DNA of 64,000 nt from Thermohalobaculum sp050331395 (GTDB lineage Bacteria > Pseudomonadota > Alphaproteobacteria > Rhodobacterales > Rhodobacteraceae): positions 1 to 64,000 of the forward strand of contig JBHJGX010000069.1 in the NCBI GenBank assembly GCA_050331395.1, written 5' to 3'. The position numbers and the translations under genes were made by a program. Below, piece by piece: positions 56,929-64,000 of the stretch; position 1 is the first letter of the stretch, and each line of letters begins with the position of its first letter. A model generated the notes under the pieces. The model did not search any database, had not been told where the DNA came from, and worked only from the letters and a program-made list of their open reading frames with translations.

Positions 56929-57861
56929 ATGCCGGCGCTCAACTATCATCACCTGCGCTATTTTCGGACCGTCGCGCATGAGGGGCACCTGACCCGGGCG
57001 GCCGAGCGTTTGAACGTGTCGCAATCGGCGCTATCGACGCAAATCCGGCAGCTCGAAGACCGGCTCGGCCACACGCTCTTCGAGCGCCGGGGCCGGACGC
57101 TGCGGCTGACCGAGGCCGGGCGGATCGCCCTCGACCATGCGGATGCGATCTTCCGAACGGGCGAACAGCTTGTCGCGACGCTTGCCGGACGGGCCGCGCC
57201 CGGCCAGGCGCTCCGGGTCGGCGCGCTTTCGACGCTGTCGCGGAACTTCCAGCTCGCTTTTCTGCGCCCGGTGCTCGGGCGCCGGGACGTGGAGGTGGTG
57301 CTGCGTTCGGGCGGCCCGGGCGAGCTCTTCGCCGCGCTCGGCACGCTCGAACTCGACCTCGTTCTGACGAACGCGCCGCCGGCCGAGGACGGGCGCGGGG
57401 CCTTCATCGTCCATACCCTCGACGCCCAACCCGTCAGTCTGATCGGCGTGCCGGACCGGGCGCCGCCCGCGGGCTCGCTCGCCGAGCGCCTCGGGGCGGG
57501 GCCGCTTGTGCTGCCGTCGCAGGCCAGCGGGCTTCGCCGCGGCTTCGATGCGCTGCTCGACCGGCTCGGGGTCCAGCCCCGGATCGCCGCCGAAGTCGAC
57601 GACATGGCGATGCTGCGGCTTCTGGCCCGCGAGGGGATCGGGCTTGCGGTGCTGCCCCCCATTGTCGTGCGCGACGAACTGGTCGCAGGCGCGCTTACCG
57701 AAATCGAGAAGCTGCCGGATCTCGTCGAGACATTCTACGGCGTCACGGTCGCGCGGCGGTTCCCGAACCGGCTCCTCCGCGAGCTTCTGCGGCGCCATGC
57801 CGAGGGGCCCGCCGGGGCGCCCGGACCATCCCCCGCTTGCACGGCAGCGTCGGACGGTTAG
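56929..57861 (+). CDS. LysR-family regulator, probable controller of dabBA
   Basis: 310 residues from ATG 56929. The N-terminal helix-turn-helix is 'RYFRTVAHEGHLTRAAERLNVSQSALSTQIRQLEDRLGHTLFERRGR'. The C-terminal effector domain has 'LRVGALSTLSRNFQLAFLRPVLGRRDVEVVLRSG', 'LDLVLTNAPPA' and 'MAMLRLLAREGIGLAVLPPIVV'. The overall feel is NhaR/CbbR-like. It is divergent from dabB with a fitting inverted repeat between, so it probably activates bicarbonate uptake under low CO2. The effector is unknown. Confidence 0.87.
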   Translation: MPALNYHHLRYFRTVAHEGHLTRAAERLNVSQSALSTQIRQLEDRLGHTLFERRGRTLRLTEAGRIALDHADAIFRTGEQLVATLAGRAAPGQALRVGALSTLSRNFQLAFLRPVLGRRDVEVVLRSGGPGELFAALGTLELDLVLTNAPPAEDGRGAFIVHTLDAQPVSLIGVPDRAPPAGSLAERLGAGPLVLPSQASGLRRGFDALLDRLGVQPRIAAEVDDMAMLRLLAREGIGLAVLPPIVVRDELVAGALTEIEKLPDLVETFYGVTVARRFPNRLLRELLRRHAEGPAGAPGPSPACTAASDG

Positions 57862-57936
57862 TCTGCGCGCTCGGCGGTTCGGACGCCCCGAGGTCGGTGC
57901 GGGGCGGATCCCGTGGCGGCCGATGAGGAGATCCCG

Positions 57937-59364
57937 ATGAGCGACGCGACCCCACTGCCCGGTGCTCCGAGCCCGCTTCCCGAGGAGGCGGGCGGCGCAC
58001 CCGTGCCGCTCCGGCTCGTGCCGGCGGACAGTTTGGAGGAGGCGCTCTCGGCCCTCGCCCCGGAGGAGGCCGCCTGGGCGCGGTCGAACGGCTTCTCGGC
58101 AAAGCTCGGCGAGGCGCTCGCGCTGCCGGATGCGGGCGGCGGGATCTCGCGCGTGCTGATCGGTTGGGGCGATGCCGAGGCCCATCGACGGGAGCGTTTT
58201 CCCTTGGGCGACTTTGCCGCCATGGCCCCCGCCGGCACCTACCGCCTCGAGACCCCGCTGCCGGCGGCCGAGGCCGAACGGGCGGCGCTCGGCTGGTTGC
58301 TCGCCCGGTATCGGTTCGACCGCTACAAACCCGCGGGGACCGAGCGCGATGCCGACCTGGTGGCGCCCCAAGGCGTCGACGCGGCGCGGCTCGGCCTGAT
58401 CGCCGAAGGGGTGTTCATCGCCCGCGATCTGATCAACACGCCCGCGAACGACATGGGCCCGGCCGCGCTCGAGGCCGCCACCCGGCGCCTCGGCGAGCGC
58501 CACGGCGCCGAGACCCGGGCGACGGTGGGCGATGCGCTCCTCGAGGCCGAATTGCCGCTGATCCACACGGTCGGCCGAGCCGCCGGCGAGCCGCCGCGCC
58601 TCCTCGAGCTCGTCTGGGGCGAGGAGACCGCGCCGCGGATCACACTGGTCGGCAAGGGCGTCTGCTTCGACACGGGCGGGCTCGACCTCAAACCCGCCTC
58701 CGCCATGAAGCTGATGAAAAAGGACATGGGCGGCGCCGCGACCGTCCTTGGTCTCGCCCATATGATCATGGGGCTCGGGCTGCCGCTCCGGCTCCGGGTA
58801 CTGATCCCGGCGGTCGAGAACGCGGTCTCGGGCACGAGCTTCCGGCCGGGCGACGTGCTCCGCTCCCGCAAGGGCTTGACCGTCGAGGTGAACAACACCG
58901 ATGCGGAAGGGCGGCTCGTCCTCGCCGACGCGCTCACGCTCGCCTCCGAAGAGGCGCCGGAGCTGATCCTCGACATGGCGACGTTGACCGGTGCGGCCCG
59001 CGTGGCGCTCGGGCCGGAGATTGTGCCCTTTTACACCGACGATCCGGCGCTTGCCGCAGGTCTTGCAGAGGCCGCGACCGCGACCGCCGATCCGCTCTGG
59101 CAACTCCCGCTCTGGCCGGGCTATGAACGCGAAATCGAGCCGCAGATTGCCGACCTCGACAACGCGCCGTCGGGGGGCATGGCAGGCTCGATCACAGCGG
59201 CGCTTTTCCTCAGGCGTTTCGTCGATCAACGCGCCTGGGCGCATTTCGATCTCTATGCTTGGACGCCGACCGCCCGGCCGGGTCGGCCGAAGGGGGGTGA
59301 AGCGCAGGCCGCGCGCGCGTGCCTCCGATTTCTCGAGACCCGCTATGGTCGGGGTCGCCCGTGA
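57937..59364 (+). CDS. Leucyl aminopeptidase family (M17) peptidase
   Basis: 475 residues from ATG 57937, preceded by GAGGAG. Typical two-domain M17 enzyme: a variable N-terminal domain to ~170 and a catalytic domain after it. Metal and catalytic blocks are 'LVGKGVCFDTGGLDLKPASAMKLMKKDMGGAATVLGLA' (catalytic Lys, two Asp ligands), 'VNNTDAEGRLVLADAL' (the NTDAEGRL signature) and 'DMATLTGAARVALG'. It removes N-terminal residues from cytoplasmic peptides. Its stop overlaps the GTG of the next gene; the pair may recycle murein peptides together with the hydrolases that follow. Confidence 0.92.
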   Translation: MSDATPLPGAPSPLPEEAGGAPVPLRLVPADSLEEALSALAPEEAAWARSNGFSAKLGEALALPDAGGGISRVLIGWGDAEAHRRERFPLGDFAAMAPAGTYRLETPLPAAEAERAALGWLLARYRFDRYKPAGTERDADLVAPQGVDAARLGLIAEGVFIARDLINTPANDMGPAALEAATRRLGERHGAETRATVGDALLEAELPLIHTVGRAAGEPPRLLELVWGEETAPRITLVGKGVCFDTGGLDLKPASAMKLMKKDMGGAATVLGLAHMIMGLGLPLRLRVLIPAVENAVSGTSFRPGDVLRSRKGLTVEVNNTDAEGRLVLADALTLASEEAPELILDMATLTGAARVALGPEIVPFYTDDPALAAGLAEAATATADPLWQLPLWPGYEREIEPQIADLDNAPSGGMAGSITAALFLRRFVDQRAWAHFDLYAWTPTARPGRPKGGEAQAARACLRFLETRYGRGRP

Positions 59365-60260
59365 ACGCGGCCGCCGCCCTCGGCCTTCCCGCACGCTTCG
59401 AGACGGACGGACGGCTTCGTCCCGCCCGCCCGGATCTGGCCGCCCGCCATCTCGAGGGCCGGGTAGAGGCCGCGCGTTTTGCCGAACCCGCCGCTCGGAC
59501 CGTCTGTGTGCCGATCGCGCCCCTCTCCGCCACGGCCGAGGCCGAAGCGCCGCTCGCGACCCAGCTCCTCTTCGGCGAGCGCTTTGAGGCCTATGAGGAG
59601 GCCGGGCTCTGGGCCTGGGGCCAGGCGGGCGACGGCTATGTGGGCTTTGTGCCGCAAGCCTGCCTCGACAGCGCCAAGGAGATGCCGACCGTGACCCACC
59701 GGGTCTGCGTGGTCTCGGCACCGGTCATGGCCGCCCCAGCCGTCAAATGCCGCCCGGGCGCCGCGCTGCCCTATGCGGCCCGGGTCGCCGTCGCCCTGGC
59801 CGGCGATGGCGCGGACGAGGGGTTCGTGCAGCTCGCGGCTGGCGGCTTCGTCTCGGCCCGCCACCTCGCCCCCCTCGACGCCCCGGCCGAAGACTGGGTC
59901 GGGGAGGCCGAACGGTTCCTCGGGGCCCCCTATCTCTGGGGCGGGCGCTCTGCGCTCGGCCTCGACTGCTCGGCCCTCGTCCAACTCGCCCTCGAGGCGG
60001 CCGGATCCGCCTGCCCCCGCGACAGCGACATGCAGGAAGCCGCCCTCGGCCGGTCCCTCGAACCGGGCGAGCCGCTCCGCCGCGGCGACCTCGTCTTCTG
60101 GAAAGGCCATGTCGGGCTGATGCGCGACAGCCGCCGGCTCCTCCACGCCAACATCCACCACATGGCCGTCGCGATCGAGCCGCTCTCGCAAGCCCGGAAC
60201 CGGATCGCCAAATTGGGCGGCGGGCCGGTGACGCGGATCGCGCGGCTCGGCGATGCCTGA
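59361..60260 (+). CDS. NlpC/P60-family peptidoglycan hydrolase with SH3 domains
   Basis: 299 residues from a GTG overlapping the aminopeptidase stop (GTGA). N-terminal bacterial SH3-like domains ('TQLLFGERFEAYEEAGLWAWGQAGDGYVGFV' and a second at ~120-170) bind wall. The C-terminal NlpC/P60 domain has the catalytic Cys in 'LGLDCSALVQLAL', His in 'FWKGHVGLM' and a third polar residue in 'LLHANIHH'. No signal peptide is seen, so it may act in the cytoplasm on imported muropeptides, like the LD-/DL-endopeptidase partners of aminopeptidases. The linkage to M17 supports that role. Confidence 0.88.
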   Translation: MNAAAALGLPARFETDGRLRPARPDLAARHLEGRVEAARFAEPAARTVCVPIAPLSATAEAEAPLATQLLFGERFEAYEEAGLWAWGQAGDGYVGFVPQACLDSAKEMPTVTHRVCVVSAPVMAAPAVKCRPGAALPYAARVAVALAGDGADEGFVQLAAGGFVSARHLAPLDAPAEDWVGEAERFLGAPYLWGGRSALGLDCSALVQLALEAAGSACPRDSDMQEAALGRSLEPGEPLRRGDLVFWKGHVGLMRDSRRLLHANIHHMAVAIEPLSQARNRIAKLGGGPVTRIARLGDA

Positions 60261-60274
60261 CCGGAGACACCCCC

Positions 60275-61561
60275 ATGCATCCAGCCGCCCTCGGAGCCGT
60301 CCTCGCCCTCGCCCTTGCCGCGTCCGCCTGCGCGCAACCCGCGCCGCCCGCCGCGCCGCTGCCATCCGAACGTCCGGCTAGCGTGACGCCATCGCCCACG
60401 CCCGAGGCCCGCGCGGATGCGGACAGGGCGCCCGGCTTCGAGGCGTGGCTCGCCGGGTTCCGGGCCCGCGCGCGCGCCGAGGCGATCCCCGAAGCGGTGC
60501 TGTCCCGGGCGCTTGCCGGGGTGACGCCCGACCCGACCGTGATCGAGCGCGACCGGTTCCAACCGGAATTTACCCGGCCGATCTGGGAGTATCTCGACCG
60601 TGCGGTCTCCGAGACCCGGATCGCCAACGGCCGGGCGGCGGCGGCGCGCCACCGGGCGACCCTCGACCGGATCGAAGCGCGCTACGGTGTCGATTGGGAG
60701 ATCGTCGTGGCGGTGTGGGGGCTCGAGAGCGCCTATGGCGAGGTGATGGGCGACCGTGCCGTGATCCGCAGCCTCGCCACCCTCGCGCATGACGGGCGGC
60801 GCCGGTCCTTCGCCGAGGGCGAGCTCATCGCCGCGCTCCGGATCCTCGCCGCAGGAGACGTGAGCGCGGACCGGCTCCGTGGCTCCTGGGCGGGCGCGAT
60901 GGGTCACACCCAGTTCATCCCAACGAGTTTTCTCGCCCATGCGGTCGATTTCACCGGCGACGGGCGGCGGGATATCTGGGCGGGCGACCCGTCCGACGCG
61001 CTCGCCTCCACCGCCAATTACCTCGCGCGGGCCGGTTGGCGCCGGGGGGTGCCGGCCGCCCTCGGCGTCCGCTTGCCCGAGGGCTTCGACTATGCGCTGG
61101 CCGGCCAATCGCGGACCCGCGCGGCGGCCGAGTGGCGGGCGATGGGCGTCCGCCTCGACGGTGTCTGGCCAGACGGCCAGGGCGCGATCCTGGTGCCCGC
61201 AGGCGCGGCGGGGCCCGCCTGGCTCGTCACCTCCAACTTTCGCGCGATCCGGCGATACAACAACGCCACCTCCTACGCCCTCGCAATCGCGGCCCTCGCC
61301 GACATGATCGCGGGACGCCCGGGCGCTGTGCCGCCCTCGGCCCTCGACTGGCCGCGGGGCGACCGCCCCCTCAGCCGTGCCGAGACCGAGGAATTGCAGC
61401 GTCGGCTGACCGCGCTCGGCTTCGACACGAAGGGTGCGGACGGGATTGTCGGACCGAATACACGCGATGCGGTGCGCGCCTTCCAGCGGGTCCGTGGCCT
61501 GGTGCCGGACGCCTATGTCTCGGGGCGCCTCCTCGACAGCGTGCGCGCCGCCGGCGGTTAA
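60275..61561 (+). CDS. MltB-family lytic murein transglycosylase lipoprotein
   Basis: 428 residues from ATG 60275, 14 bp after the previous stop. Lipobox 'AASAC'. The SLT_2/MltB domain (~55-340) has the catalytic Glu in 'VAVWGLESAYGEVMGD' and 'SWAGAMGHTQFIPTSFLAHAVDFTGDGRRDIW'. A C-terminal PG_binding_1 domain ('LQRRLTALGFDTKGADGIVGPNTRDAVRAFQRVRGLVPD') holds the wall. It cleaves glycan strands with 1,6-anhydroMurNAc ends. It acts at the outer membrane. Confidence 0.92.
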   Translation: MHPAALGAVLALALAASACAQPAPPAAPLPSERPASVTPSPTPEARADADRAPGFEAWLAGFRARARAEAIPEAVLSRALAGVTPDPTVIERDRFQPEFTRPIWEYLDRAVSETRIANGRAAAARHRATLDRIEARYGVDWEIVVAVWGLESAYGEVMGDRAVIRSLATLAHDGRRRSFAEGELIAALRILAAGDVSADRLRGSWAGAMGHTQFIPTSFLAHAVDFTGDGRRDIWAGDPSDALASTANYLARAGWRRGVPAALGVRLPEGFDYALAGQSRTRAAAEWRAMGVRLDGVWPDGQGAILVPAGAAGPAWLVTSNFRAIRRYNNATSYALAIAALADMIAGRPGAVPPSALDWPRGDRPLSRAETEELQRRLTALGFDTKGADGIVGPNTRDAVRAFQRVRGLVPDAYVSGRLLDSVRAAGG

Positions 61562-61629
61562 GGCCAGAGGCGTCGTTTCCCGGGCGCCGCCGCGCGCTAA
61601 GCTCTGGTCGGTCGTCACGCGGAGGCCCC

Positions 61630-63003
61630 ATGACCACGGACATTCCCGACACCGAGGGCGCACCGGCGGCCAACCAGTTCGCACTCTTGCGGACACGCCG
61701 CTTTCTGCCGCTTTTTCTCGTGCAGTTTCTCGGCGCCTTCAACGATCAGGTCTACCAGAAAGCGTTCGTCGCCCTGGTGACCTATCGGCTTGCGGACGAA
61801 GTCGGCATGCCCGTTGCACTTCTCGGCGTGATTGCGTCGGCGCTTTTTATCTTGCCATTTGCCGTCATCACGCCGACCGCAGGGCAGATCGCTGACCGCG
61901 TCGACAAAGCCGTCATGATGCGTTGGGTCAAGGGATGGGAAATCGTCTTGATGATCCTGGCGGCGATCGGGTACCATACCCAAAATATTTACTTTCTCTA
62001 TTTTGTTCTCTTTTTGATGGGTGCGCAGTCGGCCGTGTTTGCGCCAATCAAATACTCGGTTCTGCCACAATATCTCCGGCGTGATGAATTGATCGGGGGC
62101 AACGGCCTGGTCCAGGGCTTTACCTTTCTCGCGATCATCTTCGGGACCATCCTCGGTAACGAATTGATCCTGACGGATTTCGGCGTCGCCCTTGTCTCGG
62201 CCGTGGTCATTGTCGTCGCGCTCGCGGGCTTCGTCGCCAGCCTTTACGCCCCGCCGGCGCTGCCGGTTGCCCCCGAGCACACCCGTCCCGCGGTCGACTG
62301 GGTCTTCCCGCGCGCCATCTGGCGGTTGATCGCCCGATGCCGCGCCGCGCCCGAAGCGTTCCGGGCGATCCTCGCGATCGCGTGGTTCTGGTTTCTCGGC
62401 GCGACGTTTCTGTCGCTTCTGCCCGCCTACGCCAAGGAGGAACTCGGTGTCGACCAGGGCGTGCTCACCGTCCTTTTGGCGGGCTTCTCGATCGGTGTGG
62501 CCGTCGGCGCCATCGCCTCCGAGACGCTCACCCGCGGGCGCATCGGCCTGGGGCTCGCGCCTGTTGCGGCCGTTGGGCTCTCGGTGATGGCGGTGGAGCT
62601 CTGGCTTGCCACACCGGCGGTGCCGTTCGGCACCGCAGAGGCGCTCCTCGACCGGGCGGCCTTCTTCGCCGATGCGGCCGGATGGCGGATCCTCGTCGAT
62701 TTTATCCTTCTCGCGGCCTTCGCAGGGGCCTATGTGACGCCGCTCAACGCGGTCCTTCAGGCGGCGAGCCCGGATGCCGAGCGCGCCCAATTCATCGCCT
62801 GTTCCAACGTCGTCGATGCGAGCCTGATGGTTGGCTCGGCCGCGGTGGTGGCCGTGTTTCTCGCCGCCGGTGTGCAAACCACAGAGGTGCTCGCGGGACT
62901 GACCCTGACCGGTCTGCCCGTTGCCTTCCTCGTCGCGCGCCACTCGCCCGAGACGCGCATGGGTCGTGTGGCGCTTGCCCTTTGGCCGCGGGGGCCCGGT
63001 TAG
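61630..63003 (+). CDS. LplT-like major facilitator transporter
   Basis: 457 residues from ATG 61630, with GGAGG just upstream. About 12 spans. The opening 'FLPLFLVQFLGAFNDQVYQKAFVALV' and 'GQIADRVDKAVMMRWVKGWEIVLMI' are hallmarks of the LplT/lysophospholipid transporter group, and 'GAQSAVFAPIKYSVLPQYLRRDELIGGNGLVQGFTFLAIIFGTILGN' is the family core. It probably flips lysophospholipids inward for re-acylation; no acyltransferase (Aas) is fused or adjacent. The first half is less GC-rich than the rest. Confidence 0.85.
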   Translation: MTTDIPDTEGAPAANQFALLRTRRFLPLFLVQFLGAFNDQVYQKAFVALVTYRLADEVGMPVALLGVIASALFILPFAVITPTAGQIADRVDKAVMMRWVKGWEIVLMILAAIGYHTQNIYFLYFVLFLMGAQSAVFAPIKYSVLPQYLRRDELIGGNGLVQGFTFLAIIFGTILGNELILTDFGVALVSAVVIVVALAGFVASLYAPPALPVAPEHTRPAVDWVFPRAIWRLIARCRAAPEAFRAILAIAWFWFLGATFLSLLPAYAKEELGVDQGVLTVLLAGFSIGVAVGAIASETLTRGRIGLGLAPVAAVGLSVMAVELWLATPAVPFGTAEALLDRAAFFADAAGWRILVDFILLAAFAGAYVTPLNAVLQAASPDAERAQFIACSNVVDASLMVGSAAVVAVFLAAGVQTTEVLAGLTLTGLPVAFLVARHSPETRMGRVALALWPRGPG

Positions 63004-63004
63004 T

Positions 63005-63448
63005 ATGCGCCCACGATTTTGGGAACGTGTGCCGCTCGACCGAATGACCGAGGCGGAATGGGAGGCGCTCTGCGACGGTTGCGCCAAATGTTGCGTCCTC
63101 AAGCTCGAGGATATCGACACCGGAGAGGTTCACTATACCGACATCGCCTGCCGCTTGCTGGATGCGGAAAGCTGTCGGTGCGGCAACTATCCGCTCCGCC
63201 GTCGCCTGGTCCCGGGCTGCGTCGTCCTCGCGCCCGAGCGATTGCCTGAAGTCGCACCTTGGTTGCCACGCAGTTGCGCGTATCGACGTCTTTGGGAAGG
63301 CCGGAGCCTCGCCGCTTGGCACCCACTCGTCTCCGGCGATGCAGAGAGCGTCCACCGGGCCGGCATTTCGGTGCGCGGGCGGACTGTTCCTGAATGGGAC
63401 GTTCCCGAAGATGAACATGAAGATCACGTGATCGAAGAAGATCTCTGA
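63005..63448 (+). CDS. YcgN/UPF0260-family Cys-cluster protein
   Basis: 147 residues; the ATG is one base after the transporter stop. It has the Cys-rich core 'LCDGCAKCCVLKLEDIDTGEVHYTDIACRLLDAESCRCGNYPLR' and 'VPGCVVL', the UPF0260 pattern (CxxCxxCC... CRxL...CxC). It may bind a metal or Fe-S cluster, but the function is not known to me. It is transcribed with the MFS gene, and its stop is 7 bp from the convergent cheY. Confidence 0.88.
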   Translation: MRPRFWERVPLDRMTEAEWEALCDGCAKCCVLKLEDIDTGEVHYTDIACRLLDAESCRCGNYPLRRRLVPGCVVLAPERLPEVAPWLPRSCAYRRLWEGRSLAAWHPLVSGDAESVHRAGISVRGRTVPEWDVPEDEHEDHVIEEDL

Positions 63449-63455
63449 GGCCGGA

Positions 63456-63821
63456 TCAGCCGATGAATTTCTTGACCGTAAGCTCCAACTGAAGCTCGTT
63501 GAACGGTTTGACGATCCAGCCCGAGGCACCGGCTTTCTTGCCGGCGCGCATCTTCTCGGCCTGTCCCTCGGTGGTCAGCATGACCATGGGCAGTCCCGCA
63601 TGGCGCCCGTCTTCGCGGACTTTGGCGATGAATTCGATGCCGTCCATGTTGGGCATGTTCAGGTCGGTGATCACCATGTCCACTTTATGCGCGCCGAGGC
63701 GGCTCAGACCTTCGACACCGTCCTCGGCCTCGAGGATCTCGTAACCGAGCGGTTCGAGCGCGAAGCGGACCATGTCGCGGATGCTGCGGGAATCGTCGAC
63801 GGCGAGGATTGTCTTGCTCAT
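63456..63821 (-). CDS. cheY: CheY-type response regulator receiver
   Basis: 121 residues; ATG 63821 is spaced 7 bases from GGAG, better than ATG 63827. A single receiver domain with acidic pair 'VDDSRSIRDMVRF', phospho-acceptor Asp in 'ITDLNMPNMDGIEF', Thr in 'MLTTEG' and Lys in 'WIVKPFNE'. It relays phosphorylation to the flagellar motor or a chemotaxis partner. It follows, after 37 bp, the gene at the right edge, so it probably belongs to a chemotaxis operon that continues beyond the window. Confidence 0.9.
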   Translation of the reverse strand: MSKTILAVDDSRSIRDMVRFALEPLGYEILEAEDGVEGLSRLGAHKVDMVITDLNMPNMDGIEFIAKVREDGRHAGLPMVMLTTEGQAEKMRAGKKAGASGWIVKPFNELQLELTVKKFIG

Positions 63822-63858
63822 GCACATACTCCGTACTGGCGATGGCTGGGCGGGGCGC

Positions 63859-64000
63859 TCAGCCCATGCCCGGGAGATCGTCGAAAGGCGCGAAGGCGCG
63901 GGCGAGCGCCGCGTCCGGGGCGACCGGAATGCCGCGCGCGGCTGCGGTCTTCACCACCGAAACCGCCAGCTGCAGCGGGATCGGCATCGGCGTTTCGCCG
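63859..64000 (-). CDS. C-terminal end of a probable STAS-type protein (partial)
   Basis: Only the last 46 residues are in the window, ending at a TGA at 63859-63861. The visible part is 'GETPMPIPLQLAVSVVKTAA', then 'ARGIPVAPDAALARAFAPF' and 'DDLPGMG'. Its helix-strand-helix shape fits the end of STAS-domain proteins that precede cheY in rhodobacterial chemotaxis clusters. This is a weak inference; the main part lies to the right. Confidence 0.5.
   Translation of the reverse strand, partial: GETPMPIPLQLAVSVVKTAAARGIPVAPDAALARAFAPFDDLPGMG

Noticed and set aside
57031..59721. Open frame of 896 codons on the minus strand
   Set aside because: Covers the LysR and M17 genes on the opposite strand; the translation is Arg/Gly-rich with no recognisable domain.
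1..64000. CRISPR array, prophage or IS element
   Set aside because: I found no regularly spaced 20-40 bp repeats, no integrase or transposase frame, and no flanking inverted repeats. The short tandem repeats found are 6, 7, 10 and 33 bp and lack spacers.

Overview
The window is GC-rich (about 65-70% by eye) and densely coded, with many 4-bp ATGA/GTGA/TTGA start-stop overlaps. The gene content (sarcosine oxidase soxDAG, an Rkp/Kps-type capsule locus, a putrescine importer, a DUF6502/DUF5666 pair, UPF0260, DabAB) points to an alphaproteobacterium, most likely a Rhodobacter/Paracoccus-type member of the Rhodobacterales. The genus cannot be named from the sequence alone. No IS element, prophage, CRISPR array, rRNA or replication origin is apparent. 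There is one tRNA, Arg(ACG).

Layout. (1) 1-3.1 kb: a leftward pair, a DUF6502-type protein and a DUF5666-type lipoprotein that runs off the left edge, faces a rightward acidic protein with an internal duplication. Copies of a 17-bp palindrome lie between them. (2) 3.3-4.2 kb: a GbuA-like guanidinobutyrase. (3) 4.3-31.5 kb: a capsular polysaccharide locus. It holds an ABC exporter (KpsT, two KpsE-type proteins, KpsM, an outer-membrane export lipoprotein), several glycosyltransferases, UDP-GlcNAc 2-epimerase, a methyltransferase and two divergent KpsS-type Kdo-transferase paralogues. It also holds a three-gene lipid module: a 2.3-kilo-residue reducing polyketide/fatty-acid synthase, an alpha-oxoamine synthase and a short-chain reductase. 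These match RkpA, RkpG and RkpH of the Sinorhizobium rkp-1 K-antigen region. (4) 31.8-36.4 kb: a small membrane protein, soxDAG without an adjacent soxB, and a 57-residue protein. (5) 36.4-40.5 kb: putrescine transporter genes potGF and potHI transcribed divergently, with a marked GC trough in potH. (6) 40.6-46.7 kb: a haem peroxidase with RTX repeats, a class IV-like histone deacetylase-family protein, bioY, and a large disordered GspL/GspC-like membrane protein. (7) 46.7-52.7 kb: tRNA-Arg, a patatin/beta-barrel protein, a dihaem cytochrome c lipoprotein overlapping a CrtC/AttH-type protein, and a secreted cupin. (8) 52.8-57.9 kb: dabA and dabB for bicarbonate uptake, with a divergent LysR regulator. 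(9) 57.9-63.4 kb: a tight rightward run of M17 aminopeptidase, NlpC/P60 hydrolase, MltB-type lytic transglycosylase, LplT-like MFS carrier and a YcgN-family protein. (10) From 63.4 kb: a CheY receiver and the end of a probable STAS-type protein.

The main biological story is the capsule locus. The RkpA-RkpG-RkpH trio has the enzyme logic of sphingoid-base synthesis: build a reduced acyl-ACP, condense it with an amino acid, reduce the ketone. It is interleaved with ABC-type export and two KpsS paralogues, which suggests a dedicated amino-alcohol lipid anchor or carrier for the capsule. The synthase appears to lack an ATG, GTG or TTG start before its ketosynthase domain, and a CTG sits at ideal distance from a strong Shine-Dalgarno sequence. 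GTTAAC motifs recur in most control regions of the locus. Several antisense open frames of 700-1100 codons are composition shadows and are listed as rejected.
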